From: a virus
Length of the DNA stretch: 22,906 bases
Virus record (IMG/VR): IMGVR_UViG_3300025109_000073
Coordinates: 1 to 22,906 of that record
Direction: 5' to 3' (one strand)
Shown here: one piece after another, positions 9,401 to 16,079 of the stretch
Position numbering within the stretch: the first letter of the stretch is position 1
Layout of the letters: each line of letters begins with the position of its first letter
Made by a program: the position numbers and the translations under genes
The notes under the pieces: generated by a model
Databases searched by the model: none
What the model saw: only the letters and a program-made list of their open reading frames with translations
What the model was told of the DNA's origin: nothing

Positions 9401-10243
9401 AATACCAGTTGGGCCAGCGGTTGTAGTGGTGGTAGGGGTAATTGATCCTGATCTCTGCGGAGGTGGCGGAGGTGTAGGAGAGTGTTCTTCCTTTGCTGCC
9501 GTTGGCGATCTCTTCGGCAAAGGCATCCTCGGCTCGATCAACGTCAGCTCGGGTTGTTGAACGGCTAATGCTCTAGCAGCACTTTTTTCTACTCCATCTT
9601 TCATATGAGCAGTCATAGTCTCTACTTGAGCCTCGGTTAAATCAACAACATCTTCATCATTAATACCCAACCCCCAGTTAGTCCCAGGTAAAGAATAACT
9701 ACCATATGTACCAATATTACCATACGCATCAGGGGAAATGTCTTCTCCAAATGCGATGGTTCTAGCATGTGCTGCCCCAATAGTTCCGGGGGCGAACCCC
9801 AAGCTAGCACCGCTCGTAGCAGCATCTCTGTCTTTAACTTGCTGTGCCCTTTGAAGTGATAGTTCATAGTAAGATTTCTCTTCTTTATTCATTTTACCAA
9901 GATTAAAATTACCAATGCCAAACTTACCCTCCATAGCAGCCTTAGCATTAGCTTCGACAGAAGCTTTTGGGTCCATACTAAATGTGCTTGAGATATTATC
10001 AATCAGCCCCGGAATACTTGTGGGTATATCAACAATCTTGCCGAAAGTAAAATCAGTAGTATCAAACCCAGCAGGATCACCAGCCCCTACATCCCCACCA
10101 AAAACCTCATCCAACCTATCCTTAACCTTGGCATCAATATCAGGATCAGATATGGGGTCATCAGGGTCCAAACTAATATTAGGGCCACTAGCCGCAAAGG
10201 GGTGTGGACGGAGAGTTGTAAAAGGTACGGGGTAGTTAGGCAT
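6491..10243 (-). CDS. Large virion (ejection-type) protein with C-terminal SleB/CwlJ-like cell-wall hydrolase domain
   Basis: A 1,250-aa mosaic. Residues 1-240 are mixed; 240-350 Pro/Thr/Gly-rich; 380-455 charged helical; 470-640 Gly/Pro low complexity. Residues 645-730 hold two similar segments (RVPANSYVVNTDAV..., VSAGEFVFPGPFVDYFG) like the 'GEYVVPADVV' element of many phage virion proteins. Residues 803-860 carry YDYRAAYMAGVKPG...HWPSDYK...HPTFW, another recurrent phage motif. Residues about 1118-1250 (MAIGEGRNQ, GPIWVALNRV, MAVITSGDFKGYH, DPTEGATSFY) match the Hydrolase_2 / SleB pattern, with E1132 as candidate catalytic Glu. A YQxGG-type motif recurs (residues 333, 568, 779, and YKDGG at 1032). 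The ATG overlaps the preceding stop by 8 bp. Likely role: injected or internal wall-degrading protein. Confidence 0.7.
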   Translation of the reverse strand: MPNYPVPFTTLRPHPFAASGPNISLDPDDPISDPDIDAKVKDRLDEVFGGDVGAGDPAGFDTTDFTFGKIVDIPTSIPGLIDNISSTFSMDPKASVEANAKAAMEGKFGIGNFNLGKMNKEEKSYYELSLQRAQQVKDRDAATSGASLGFAPGTIGAAHARTIAFGEDISPDAYGNIGTYGSYSLPGTNWGLGINDEDVVDLTEAQVETMTAHMKDGVEKSAARALAVQQPELTLIEPRMPLPKRSPTAAKEEHSPTPPPPPQRSGSITPTTTTTAGPTGIADAADAMAANAAAESVEGTEGMFGDSPGDFDPTSSQTGPGLSPWAKGGKVNYQEGGWAGSNDGSAGGFSPVDNIRAIFDATDKTLTNAQINAAMRAITQTEEKEKAEEEEAKLESEHEKAAREATEEDRERKGTGYKWDFIQLPTMDELEEAAYLGRKAGEEQEDRALALQEALLKGVVFDPYGAAPPGVTSGVPAGSSKGIGAEYGLDDPATSGVPAGSSYGIEAEYGLSDAGAGSGNPDASVGGAGEGTSGAGGEGTASAGPAGSDAEADAGGQLQQGGLISTEYQDGGFAPPPEPGPEMGGGLPPELMGMLAGEGGPPQGPPEAGMPPEMMGGEGFVEQPQQPPPQSIPIIVGMVRGPGTEDSDSIQTRVPANSYVVNTDAVQTVGIKKLQKMLEEGAQATGWQPDPQDPSLEVINVSAGEFVFPGPFVDYFGVETFDKINDKGFAQSGATQKRREQGLEGTGESIPEETLTPDQMQEMGQPAGFYGGGYTKDKYQDGGVKKPENFVEEEFQSFIKKTKWWDEYVNKYGEEPDLNTKQYDYRAAYMAGVKPGLDLETGEQHWPSDYKSGDHPTFWKGTGLNMGGYSGNLKNKPQTDLSKGGFATGGSTDPMHKKSYNPNWQDHLKFREEARKERSKLPIAEQIKMMGGRLEENFYDALSRGAFDDQEEAEALGRGNKFRRGNKFRGNFSPGIMEYGPGAVPPGFMEPRDVPLEKRQNLLEIFWRKIVPFIDDDVMEKQLQGIIDGRSYKDGGEVKHQNVFQALGNWAYGFKGVSGNWPSIKDAVDFIFGGEEEKPAPVKKKMSEVPDPPFIPEAEADPVEYNRSTYNKLLGGASEEAIDHLTAMAIGEGRNQITRGHGTDAFKGPIWVALNRVREHQVGDLKFKKSKHVDPVMAVITSGDFKGYHLKHLKDKDFHKYRKYVVDALNTEVHEDPTEGATSFYSGPTPPYHKGKTETVKLGDHTYIWD
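7337..7372 (-). repeat. Perfect 18-bp tandem duplication
   Basis: Positions 7337-7354 and 7355-7372 are identical. The protein reads GRGNKFRRGNKFRGNF (residues about 957-972 of the large virion protein). Being 18 bp, it keeps the frame. It looks like a recent slippage duplication. Confidence 0.9.
8707..8832 (-). repeat. 66-bp imperfect tandem repeat in the Gly/Pro-rich region
   Basis: Positions 8707-8766 and 8773-8832 are near-identical with a 66-bp period. They encode two 22-residue copies, TSGVPAGSSKGIGAEYGLDD and TSGVPAGSSYGIEAEYGLSD, at residues about 472-513 of the large virion protein. Confidence 0.85.
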
Positions 10244-10514
10244 CAGAAATCCAACCTTCTTGTTGTGCTACCTTCTCATCCCTGTCAGATAGCTCGAAAT
10301 TTTCAAGTGTAGTTCTAACTTGTTTGTCAAGCTGCTGGAGCGTTTCCAGTAAAGCCAGCTTCCCCAGCGCCCGGAACGCTTCCAACTCCGATGGTGCCAC
10401 CACCGCGTCCTGAACTGTCTTCCGGGTTAGCTCCTGGAGGTACTCCTCCAGCGCCACCAGGGCCTGGGGGTTGTTGACCAGGATTAGCAGCTTGCGGGCT
10501 TGTTCCTTGTTCAT
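10236..10514 (-). CDS. Small helical protein overlapping the portal 3' end
   Basis: A 92-aa protein predicted mostly alpha-helical (MNKEQARKLLILVNNPQALV, LEEYLQELTRKTVQDAVVAP, LGKLALLETLQQLDKQVRTT), soluble and with no membrane segment. The first 188 bp overlap the portal gene in a different frame, and the last 8 bp overlap the next gene. AAGGGG lies 13 nt upstream of the ATG, somewhat far. The amphipathic, ordered sequence looks more like a selected protein than the Gly/Pro-rich portal tail it overlaps. The function is unknown. Small proteins between portal and ejection proteins often act in assembly, but that is only context. Confidence 0.7.
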   Translation of the reverse strand: MNKEQARKLLILVNNPQALVALEEYLQELTRKTVQDAVVAPSELEAFRALGKLALLETLQQLDKQVRTTLENFELSDRDEKVAQQEGWISDA

Positions 10515-12447
10515 TTTGTACTTGCATCCCCTTTAATATCTCAGCAAATATTGCTGCGTCATCCATGTTGTTTACCATGCTCTCTGGCTCAATATCCATT
10601 GTAACTGCCAGTTCCCTCAACAAGTTTGGCATTTTGAAGAAGGGGGCAAGCATGGGATTACTGGCAACTTGTAGGAGGGTTGTCAAGCGTTGTGATCTAA
10701 CCTCTTTCTGCATCAGGGCAGCGGTACCACTTGCCTTGATTTCTAGATCACCTACAATCTCGGGGGTGTCCTCATTGAACTGCATGTTCCACTGGTAGAA
10801 TGCTTCCCCCAAGGGTTTTAACAAATATTCATCCAGGTTTTTGACCACTGTTTTAATGTTGACAGAACCGGCATTCATCAACATACTCAAACCTGATGCT
10901 GTTCGACCTGTTCCCGTGACCCCTGTCTGCCCGTGCATCACTGAGGGGATACCAGTCTCCTCGTCAGCTAGCTGTCTAGCCTTGTCATACATTTGTAGGT
11001 TTTCAGGTGCTGTATTGGGGAATTTAATACCGTGGATAGCTTGCCCCGGTTGCCCAGACTGCCGTCTAAACACTTTCCCGGGCCACACCTCATAACTTTG
11101 ACCGGCTACAAGCATTGTCTCATCCACATCAAAGACGAGGTTGCCAGCCAGTGCTAGGTTATCAACAGCCATTCTAACATGCCCGTTCATCAGGAGTTGG
11201 GCATCTTCCATGTTTTCAGCCACCCCAACACCGAAGAACTGGTAGGGGTTCTCTTCATAGGGGACTACATGATAGGGGATACGCGCAGGAGTGAAAGGAT
11301 TAATAACAGCACGAAGTATCTCATGACCACAAATCCACGCATTGATTTGTACCTCATCATCGTACTCTTCAATCTCATCCAGGTCGATCCCAGCTTTAGT
11401 GGCCGTATCTTTATCAACCAAACCCCAATATTCATGCACATCAAACCTGTCAAAGTCTTGCTCTTGGGTGTTGTCTTCTAGGTTGTAGAGACTATCCTCA
11501 TAATCCCGCTTCTCATAGTTGGGACCCTTTTCCAAGCATCTTGTGATGGCATCCCCCCGGAAATATGGGAGGTTTTTGAGGTTCCTCAACTCTCCCCTGT
11601 TCATCCGGTGACGCTGGATCACCCACTCAGCCTCATGTATATTGCGGGCTGCTGGGTCAGGGTAGAAATCCCAACAAGATACTGAACTAATCTCCGGGAC
11701 CAGTTTTTCCTCTGGCTCGTATAGTCTGCCACCCTCCCCCTTGGTCCACTTGTGTACGGTTTTAAACGTGTTAAATGGACCCTTTATAATACCGGACCCC
11801 AACAAGCACATTTCAAAGGATGCTTGCCTAATGGCCATACAAGACTTATTGTATAGTAGCTGATCCCTGATAATACGCTGCATGTGTTCGGCAGACAACT
11901 TAGAGGGGCTGATTTGTGGCTCACCACCCCTTGCAGGACCCTCTTTTAGGTTTGCACCCGCATATTGTTCTTCCAGGCCACCCAAGAAATGGGGTTTTGT
12001 AGCCTCAAGGGCACCTGGGGGGAGACTGCGACCATCTCCCTCAAACCCTGCCGGGTCGAGTGGTGGCTGTTCTTGTGGTTCCTTTGAGAGGTGGGCATAC
12101 TTGGCAATCCCATAGGGGTCATCAGTAGCTGCTACCTCAAGGGGGATGCGGTTATTTGCAAAGAGTATTTCCAGAATTTGACCATAAGCGGCCAGAACCT
12201 TAACCTTTGTGATCTTAATAAATACCTTAGACCGTTCCTTTTCACGGAACTGTGTAGTAGTATCATAAATACCACGGTAGTTCTTATAAGCGAGTAGCCA
12301 GCGGACTTCTTCAGTCTCTTTCCCATCCTCTGCCTCATTACGACGTTCATAGATCATTCCAATCAATCCGTGACCGGAAGTTTCATCTATATTCTCAGCG
12401 TCATACCCGCCCTCTTCGCCACTTTCAAGAATATCTGGATTTACCAC
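10327..12447 (-). CDS. Portal protein
   Basis: A 706-aa protein, the size class of P22-like podoviral portals. Recognisable segments: FREKERSKVFIKITKVKV (67-84); SCWDFYPDPAARNIHEAEWV (257-276); INPFTPARIPYHVVPYEENP (382-401) followed by FGVGVAENMEDAQ; and GVTGTGRTASGLSMLMNAGS (509-528), typical of phage portals. The C-terminal 62 residues are Pro/Gly/Ala-rich low complexity and encoded in the overlap with the next gene. The reading frame begins with GTG (12445-12447), because an in-frame TAA stop lies only three codons upstream; the ribosome binding site is weak (GGGTAA). The portal forms the dodecameric ring at the packaging vertex and binds TerL and the adaptor. Confidence 0.88.
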   Translation of the reverse strand: MVNPDILESGEEGGYDAENIDETSGHGLIGMIYERRNEAEDGKETEEVRWLLAYKNYRGIYDTTTQFREKERSKVFIKITKVKVLAAYGQILEILFANNRIPLEVAATDDPYGIAKYAHLSKEPQEQPPLDPAGFEGDGRSLPPGALEATKPHFLGGLEEQYAGANLKEGPARGGEPQISPSKLSAEHMQRIIRDQLLYNKSCMAIRQASFEMCLLGSGIIKGPFNTFKTVHKWTKGEGGRLYEPEEKLVPEISSVSCWDFYPDPAARNIHEAEWVIQRHRMNRGELRNLKNLPYFRGDAITRCLEKGPNYEKRDYEDSLYNLEDNTQEQDFDRFDVHEYWGLVDKDTATKAGIDLDEIEEYDDEVQINAWICGHEILRAVINPFTPARIPYHVVPYEENPYQFFGVGVAENMEDAQLLMNGHVRMAVDNLALAGNLVFDVDETMLVAGQSYEVWPGKVFRRQSGQPGQAIHGIKFPNTAPENLQMYDKARQLADEETGIPSVMHGQTGVTGTGRTASGLSMLMNAGSVNIKTVVKNLDEYLLKPLGEAFYQWNMQFNEDTPEIVGDLEIKASGTAALMQKEVRSQRLTTLLQVASNPMLAPFFKMPNLLRELAVTMDIEPESMVNNMDDAAIFAEILKGMQVQNEQGTSPQAANPGQQPPGPGGAGGVPPGANPEDSSGRGGGTIGVGSVPGAGEAGFTGNAPAA

Positions 12448-12453
12448 GTTTTA

Positions 12454-12696
12454 TTACCCGTGTTTTACCGTCAATGAAAAGTCAGATGCACCGGCACTCT
12501 CTAGACCCTTGATACCAAGACCACCACCGGAAGAGTTGTGGCTAGCTTCCATCAGTCCATTCTGATTATCAGCGGTCTTTGTAATTTTGCTGTCGTTGGA
12601 ATAACGGTGAAGGCTGTGCTTCTCTGGCTTTGCAAGCTCACCTTGTTTGTGGCGCTTCAATACATAACTAGCACCATAGGGTTTCTTACCGTCCAT
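12454..12696 (-). CDS. Small hypothetical protein upstream of portal
   Basis: An 80-aa, hydrophilic protein (MDGKKPYGASYVLKRHKQGE..., Gly/Ser-rich middle SSGGGLGIKGLE). It has a strong ribosome binding site (AAAGGAGA, then GAGAAC, ATG), so it is very likely translated. It lies 6 bp before the portal start and 23 bp after the recombinase fusion gene. There are no recognisable domains. Its position just before portal makes a small virion or assembly role possible. Confidence 0.65.
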   Translation of the reverse strand: MDGKKPYGASYVLKRHKQGELAKPEKHSLHRYSNDSKITKTADNQNGLMEASHNSSGGGLGIKGLESAGASDFSLTVKHG

Positions 12697-12719
12697 GTTC
12701 TCTCTCCTTTTTTTAACTA

Positions 12720-15700
12720 TTAAGGACCTGTGGCGTATTTGCCGTAGTCTATAAACCCACCGGGGTGTGTCCTGGGGGCATTATATTCCTCAGATGGTGT
12801 ACCTTTAGCGAAGGCTTCATCCATTGGGTGTTCTGGTTCTACATCAAGTGGTTTTGGTTGTAGTCTAGTAATTTTAGCCCTTTGACGGTCTTGCCTAAGT
12901 TTACCCCGCACCCTCCAGTCACTTAAATCTATTTTGGTTTCGAAAGCTGGGCTGTAATCAGAGGCAGCCTCAAAAGGAAAATTACCAACTTCCATGATAT
13001 CTGAAGGCGGGTGTAAAGTTGTGGGTTCTAATGATGGTTCAACATCTTCAACGGGGTCTTGAAACCACATATCCTCACTTTCAACCCCATGAATTTGTTT
13101 GGGTGCCCCCACCATTTCTTGTATGTGTAGACCACCACTTTCAGGAGTTTCCCCAACACCAACTGGTTCTCTACTATCTGCATACCCAGGATCACCCTCA
13201 TCTGGGAACCCAGCATATATACTGTCTATATCTGTATCTATATTATATTCATCTTCAAACAAAGCTAGTGCTGCTTTTCTTCTAGCATCTTTTAAAGAAG
13301 AAGCCCGTTCATCATCAGCCACCTTAAAGGCTTGTTCTTCTTCACGCTCTAGTTTAGTTTTTAAAATTTGGTCAGGATATTTTACATTAAAATCTTCTGG
13401 TCTTTCAATAACCTCTTTAAAAACTTTTATGTTATCTCTAGCCTCAGATACAAGATTCATTAATTCGTTATTGTTTTTATGCATTTCAGCATTAAAACTA
13501 CCAAGTATCATTTGTAAAGCAACAGATTTACTATCCACATCTTCAAATACTTGTTGGGTTAATAACCCACCTAAAAGATTTTTAGTTCTCCAAGCTACTC
13601 TTTCTGAGTTGTTATCTAAACTATTAACATTTAATGTGAACCAAGCTGAGGCTATGTCTGCTACAACAGGATTAACTAGAGGTACAGCAATTTCACCCCC
13701 TTCTATACCTTCATAAGGTATCCCAACACTGCTAGGAGAAGTAAATGCTGTTCTAAATAGCTTATTTAAGTCTACATTTTTTGTAGCAAATTTTTGCCAC
13801 AACCATTTCATGTCATGATCATCAGTGCTTAAAAAGTGTCTAAGTTCCTCTTTAGTTACGTGCCCATCATTATGTGCGGCTATAGCTAACAGAGGGTTGT
13901 AAACAGACCTCATATACTTTGAAAAATGTGGGATAGCCATAGTCGCACCAGCAGCAGCTACGCCACTATTAACTATACCATTATAAGCTTCAGCCATAGC
14001 TGTTGACAACATACCAAGACGAGCAAGACTAAGTAAAGCACCCCTAACAAATTTTAAACTATCATAAACTTTATCTTGATACATTTTAGTTCTAGCTTGG
14101 GCTTTTTTGAAAGCCTCCTCAGCCTCACTTAAAGCTTCCCAACTAAACCCCTTCATATATTTGAATATACTTTTCCCCATCCAGTGTCGGGGTGTAGATG
14201 TGCGTTGTTCTGGGGGGGTGTATTTGGTTATATTAGATGGTGAAGTACCACCAGTACCACCAGTACCACCAGTACCACCAGTACCACCAGTACCACCAGT
14301 ACCACCAGTACCACCAGATTTTGGAGAAAAGGCTCGTCTAAATTGCTCTTTAACGCTTCTTCTAACCTCCTTTTCTTTCTCTAAAGGTGCTGGGACTTTT
14401 TCTCTATCTCTAGGCCCTTCAAAAGGTACTCCTGGTTTATTCCCAAGCCGTAACTTTTCTGCATGACGCTTAACAGCCTCCTCAGCAGCTTTTTCAATCC
14501 ACTCACGGGGTATACCTATATTAGACCTATACCCAGACATCATTTTTTCTAATACTTTTTTAGCTGTCTCTACACTTGCTAAACCAGCAAAGACTTCAAG
14601 AATTTCTAAAAATCCAAGTTCGTTTTCATCTTCCTGGCTTAAATCTTCACCAGTTTCTTGTAAGTGCCACTGATTAATTTGGTCTGCTGCAAAACTAGCA
14701 GCATCAGATACTGTAGAAGCAATATTCACGGCATCCTCGGCTGCTTCTTTAAACACACCAACAGTATCATTATAAAAATTATCTAACCAATCGTATTCTT
14801 CATCTTGCAGGGCTTCTACTACTTCTTTTTGTACAACACCTTCTTTTGCCCCGGGTACCACCCTAGCAGCCCAAAGGGCATTACTACCAGAAGTGTTTTC
14901 CCCCTTTTTCAAAGCATTAGCATAAATTTTAAACATTTCTTCCCTGGACTTTTCAGAGTGCCCAGTATAAAGAGAAATTTGTCTTGGGTCTAACCCAGCC
15001 CTAGCTAATTGAACATACCTAAAATTTCTTAATGATCTAAATGTAAAATGACCACTATCTAAAAGTGTATCTTCAGTAGGGTTACTGGGGTCCTTGTATT
15101 TATCCCAATTTTTTGTTTTTTTAACAAAATTTTGGATTTGTTTCATCACTGTAGCTAGTTTTACAGGTTTTGTCCCTTTTGCATTCATCCAAAGATTATT
15201 ATTGTTACTAACCTTTTTACCAATAGCGCGGTAAGCTTCTTTTAGTCTTACAAGTTGCTCTGTGATTTGTTCTGGGGTATACCCTACATTAACACCGGCA
15301 GGATCAACCAGTGTTAATTCCATAGGTATATCTTCATCAGCATCCTTTTTAGCTGCCCTTGTTTGAACAGAGGGTTGGAAAACATTATCGGGGAAAATAT
15401 CTCCCCAAGTAATAGTTAAAGCATTTGCACCCTCTAATTCACTAGTCCTCCCAGCAGTATTAGCCCCAAGCATAACTGCCAAAGCATTTCTTGTACTTTC
15501 TACAGTTCCCTCAGCATTTAATAAATCTATTAATTCTTGTACACCTTGTTCATTTGGTACGTCTTGCGCCTCAGCAGGCTTTTTAGAAACACGTTTTGGG
15601 AATTTCATTTCAGACGCCCAGGGGTTATCCACCCTCAAATGCTTGGGTGGGAACCGAGAAATTATGTCATAAAACCCCTTACCCTCAGCTATTAAATGAT

Positions 15701-16076
15701 CGTGTTTTGCTCTAAAACCAGCTACCTCTCTTTCATCACCAGCTATAGTTAATGAATGAACATCGTCCATATATTCATGAAGATGGTCACCTTCAATTAT
15801 TTCAAGTATTTCTTTAGATATAGCCCCTTCTACAGCCCCATCAACCCACTCGTATTTTAATTCACCACTTTCGTCAACTCTACGATCTTGTATTTGCCTG
15901 TCAATCCACTCAAGGTGTTGTTTAGTTGGGCCTATGTACACTGTATTTTTTTGAGAATGCTTTACATCTATACTAGCAATCCTTTTATGGTATGCTTTCA
16001 TAATCTTTAAAGCATCTGGAGTAAATTTAAGCCCAGACGTAAATTCTTCAAATGACATAGGAATTTCTGAAGCCAT
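12720..16076 (-). CDS. Tyrosine recombinase-like domain fused to a long uncharacterised virion-type protein
   Basis: About 1,118 aa. Residue numbers here count the upstream TTG (16077-16079) as 1; I prefer the ATG at 16074-16076, 3 nt after the terL stop. Residues 30-150 resemble a core-binding domain, followed by a linker (LRVDNPWASEMKFPKRVSKK). Residues 172-395 resemble the catalytic domain: NTAGRTSELEG gives Arg I (R211), K244/K245 lies in a possible beta-hairpin, TFRSLRNFR gives the HxxR region (His replaced by R348, R351 kept), YTGHSEKS gives H374, FKIY gives Y386. After a helical stretch come eight GGT triplets (589-612) and about 500 residues with no recognised family, ending acidic and Pro-rich. 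The gene is AT-richer than portal or terL (for example 17/60 GC at 13441-13500). It could be an integrase, a DNA-end or dimer-resolving enzyme, or a virion-delivered protein. Confidence 0.7.
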   Translation of the reverse strand: MASEIPMSFEEFTSGLKFTPDALKIMKAYHKRIASIDVKHSQKNTVYIGPTKQHLEWIDRQIQDRRVDESGELKYEWVDGAVEGAISKEILEIIEGDHLHEYMDDVHSLTIAGDEREVAGFRAKHDHLIAEGKGFYDIISRFPPKHLRVDNPWASEMKFPKRVSKKPAEAQDVPNEQGVQELIDLLNAEGTVESTRNALAVMLGANTAGRTSELEGANALTITWGDIFPDNVFQPSVQTRAAKKDADEDIPMELTLVDPAGVNVGYTPEQITEQLVRLKEAYRAIGKKVSNNNNLWMNAKGTKPVKLATVMKQIQNFVKKTKNWDKYKDPSNPTEDTLLDSGHFTFRSLRNFRYVQLARAGLDPRQISLYTGHSEKSREEMFKIYANALKKGENTSGSNALWAARVVPGAKEGVVQKEVVEALQDEEYDWLDNFYNDTVGVFKEAAEDAVNIASTVSDAASFAADQINQWHLQETGEDLSQEDENELGFLEILEVFAGLASVETAKKVLEKMMSGYRSNIGIPREWIEKAAEEAVKRHAEKLRLGNKPGVPFEGPRDREKVPAPLEKEKEVRRSVKEQFRRAFSPKSGGTGGTGGTGGTGGTGGTGGTGGTSPSNITKYTPPEQRTSTPRHWMGKSIFKYMKGFSWEALSEAEEAFKKAQARTKMYQDKVYDSLKFVRGALLSLARLGMLSTAMAEAYNGIVNSGVAAAGATMAIPHFSKYMRSVYNPLLAIAAHNDGHVTKEELRHFLSTDDHDMKWLWQKFATKNVDLNKLFRTAFTSPSSVGIPYEGIEGGEIAVPLVNPVVADIASAWFTLNVNSLDNNSERVAWRTKNLLGGLLTQQVFEDVDSKSVALQMILGSFNAEMHKNNNELMNLVSEARDNIKVFKEVIERPEDFNVKYPDQILKTKLEREEEQAFKVADDERASSLKDARRKAALALFEDEYNIDTDIDSIYAGFPDEGDPGYADSREPVGVGETPESGGLHIQEMVGAPKQIHGVESEDMWFQDPVEDVEPSLEPTTLHPPSDIMEVGNFPFEAASDYSPAFETKIDLSDWRVRGKLRQDRQRAKITRLQPKPLDVEPEHPMDEAFAKGTPSEEYNAPRTHPGGFIDYGKYATGP
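14244..14315 (-). repeat. 9-bp minisatellite, eight units, encoding a Gly-Gly-Thr linker
   Basis: Eight tandem 9-bp units (GGTGGTACT on the coding strand), nearly perfect, encoding (GGT)x8 at residues 589-612 of the recombinase fusion protein. Slippage would change linker length without a frameshift. It separates the recombinase-containing half from the uncharacterised C-terminal half. Confidence 0.95.
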
Positions 16077-16079
16077 CAA

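Noticed and set aside
13099-13716. A 205-codon open frame on the plus strand
   Set aside because: It lies antisense within the recombinase fusion gene, has no ribosome binding site and low-complexity Ser-rich content. Other long plus-strand frames (for example 20774-21352, 3425-3913, 68-538) are the same kind of antisense shadow.
14244-14315. Repeat array as a possible CRISPR
   Set aside because: The units are 9 bp with no spacers, and there are no cas genes. It is a coding minisatellite. The 243-bp fibre repeats are likewise tandem coding repeats without spacers.
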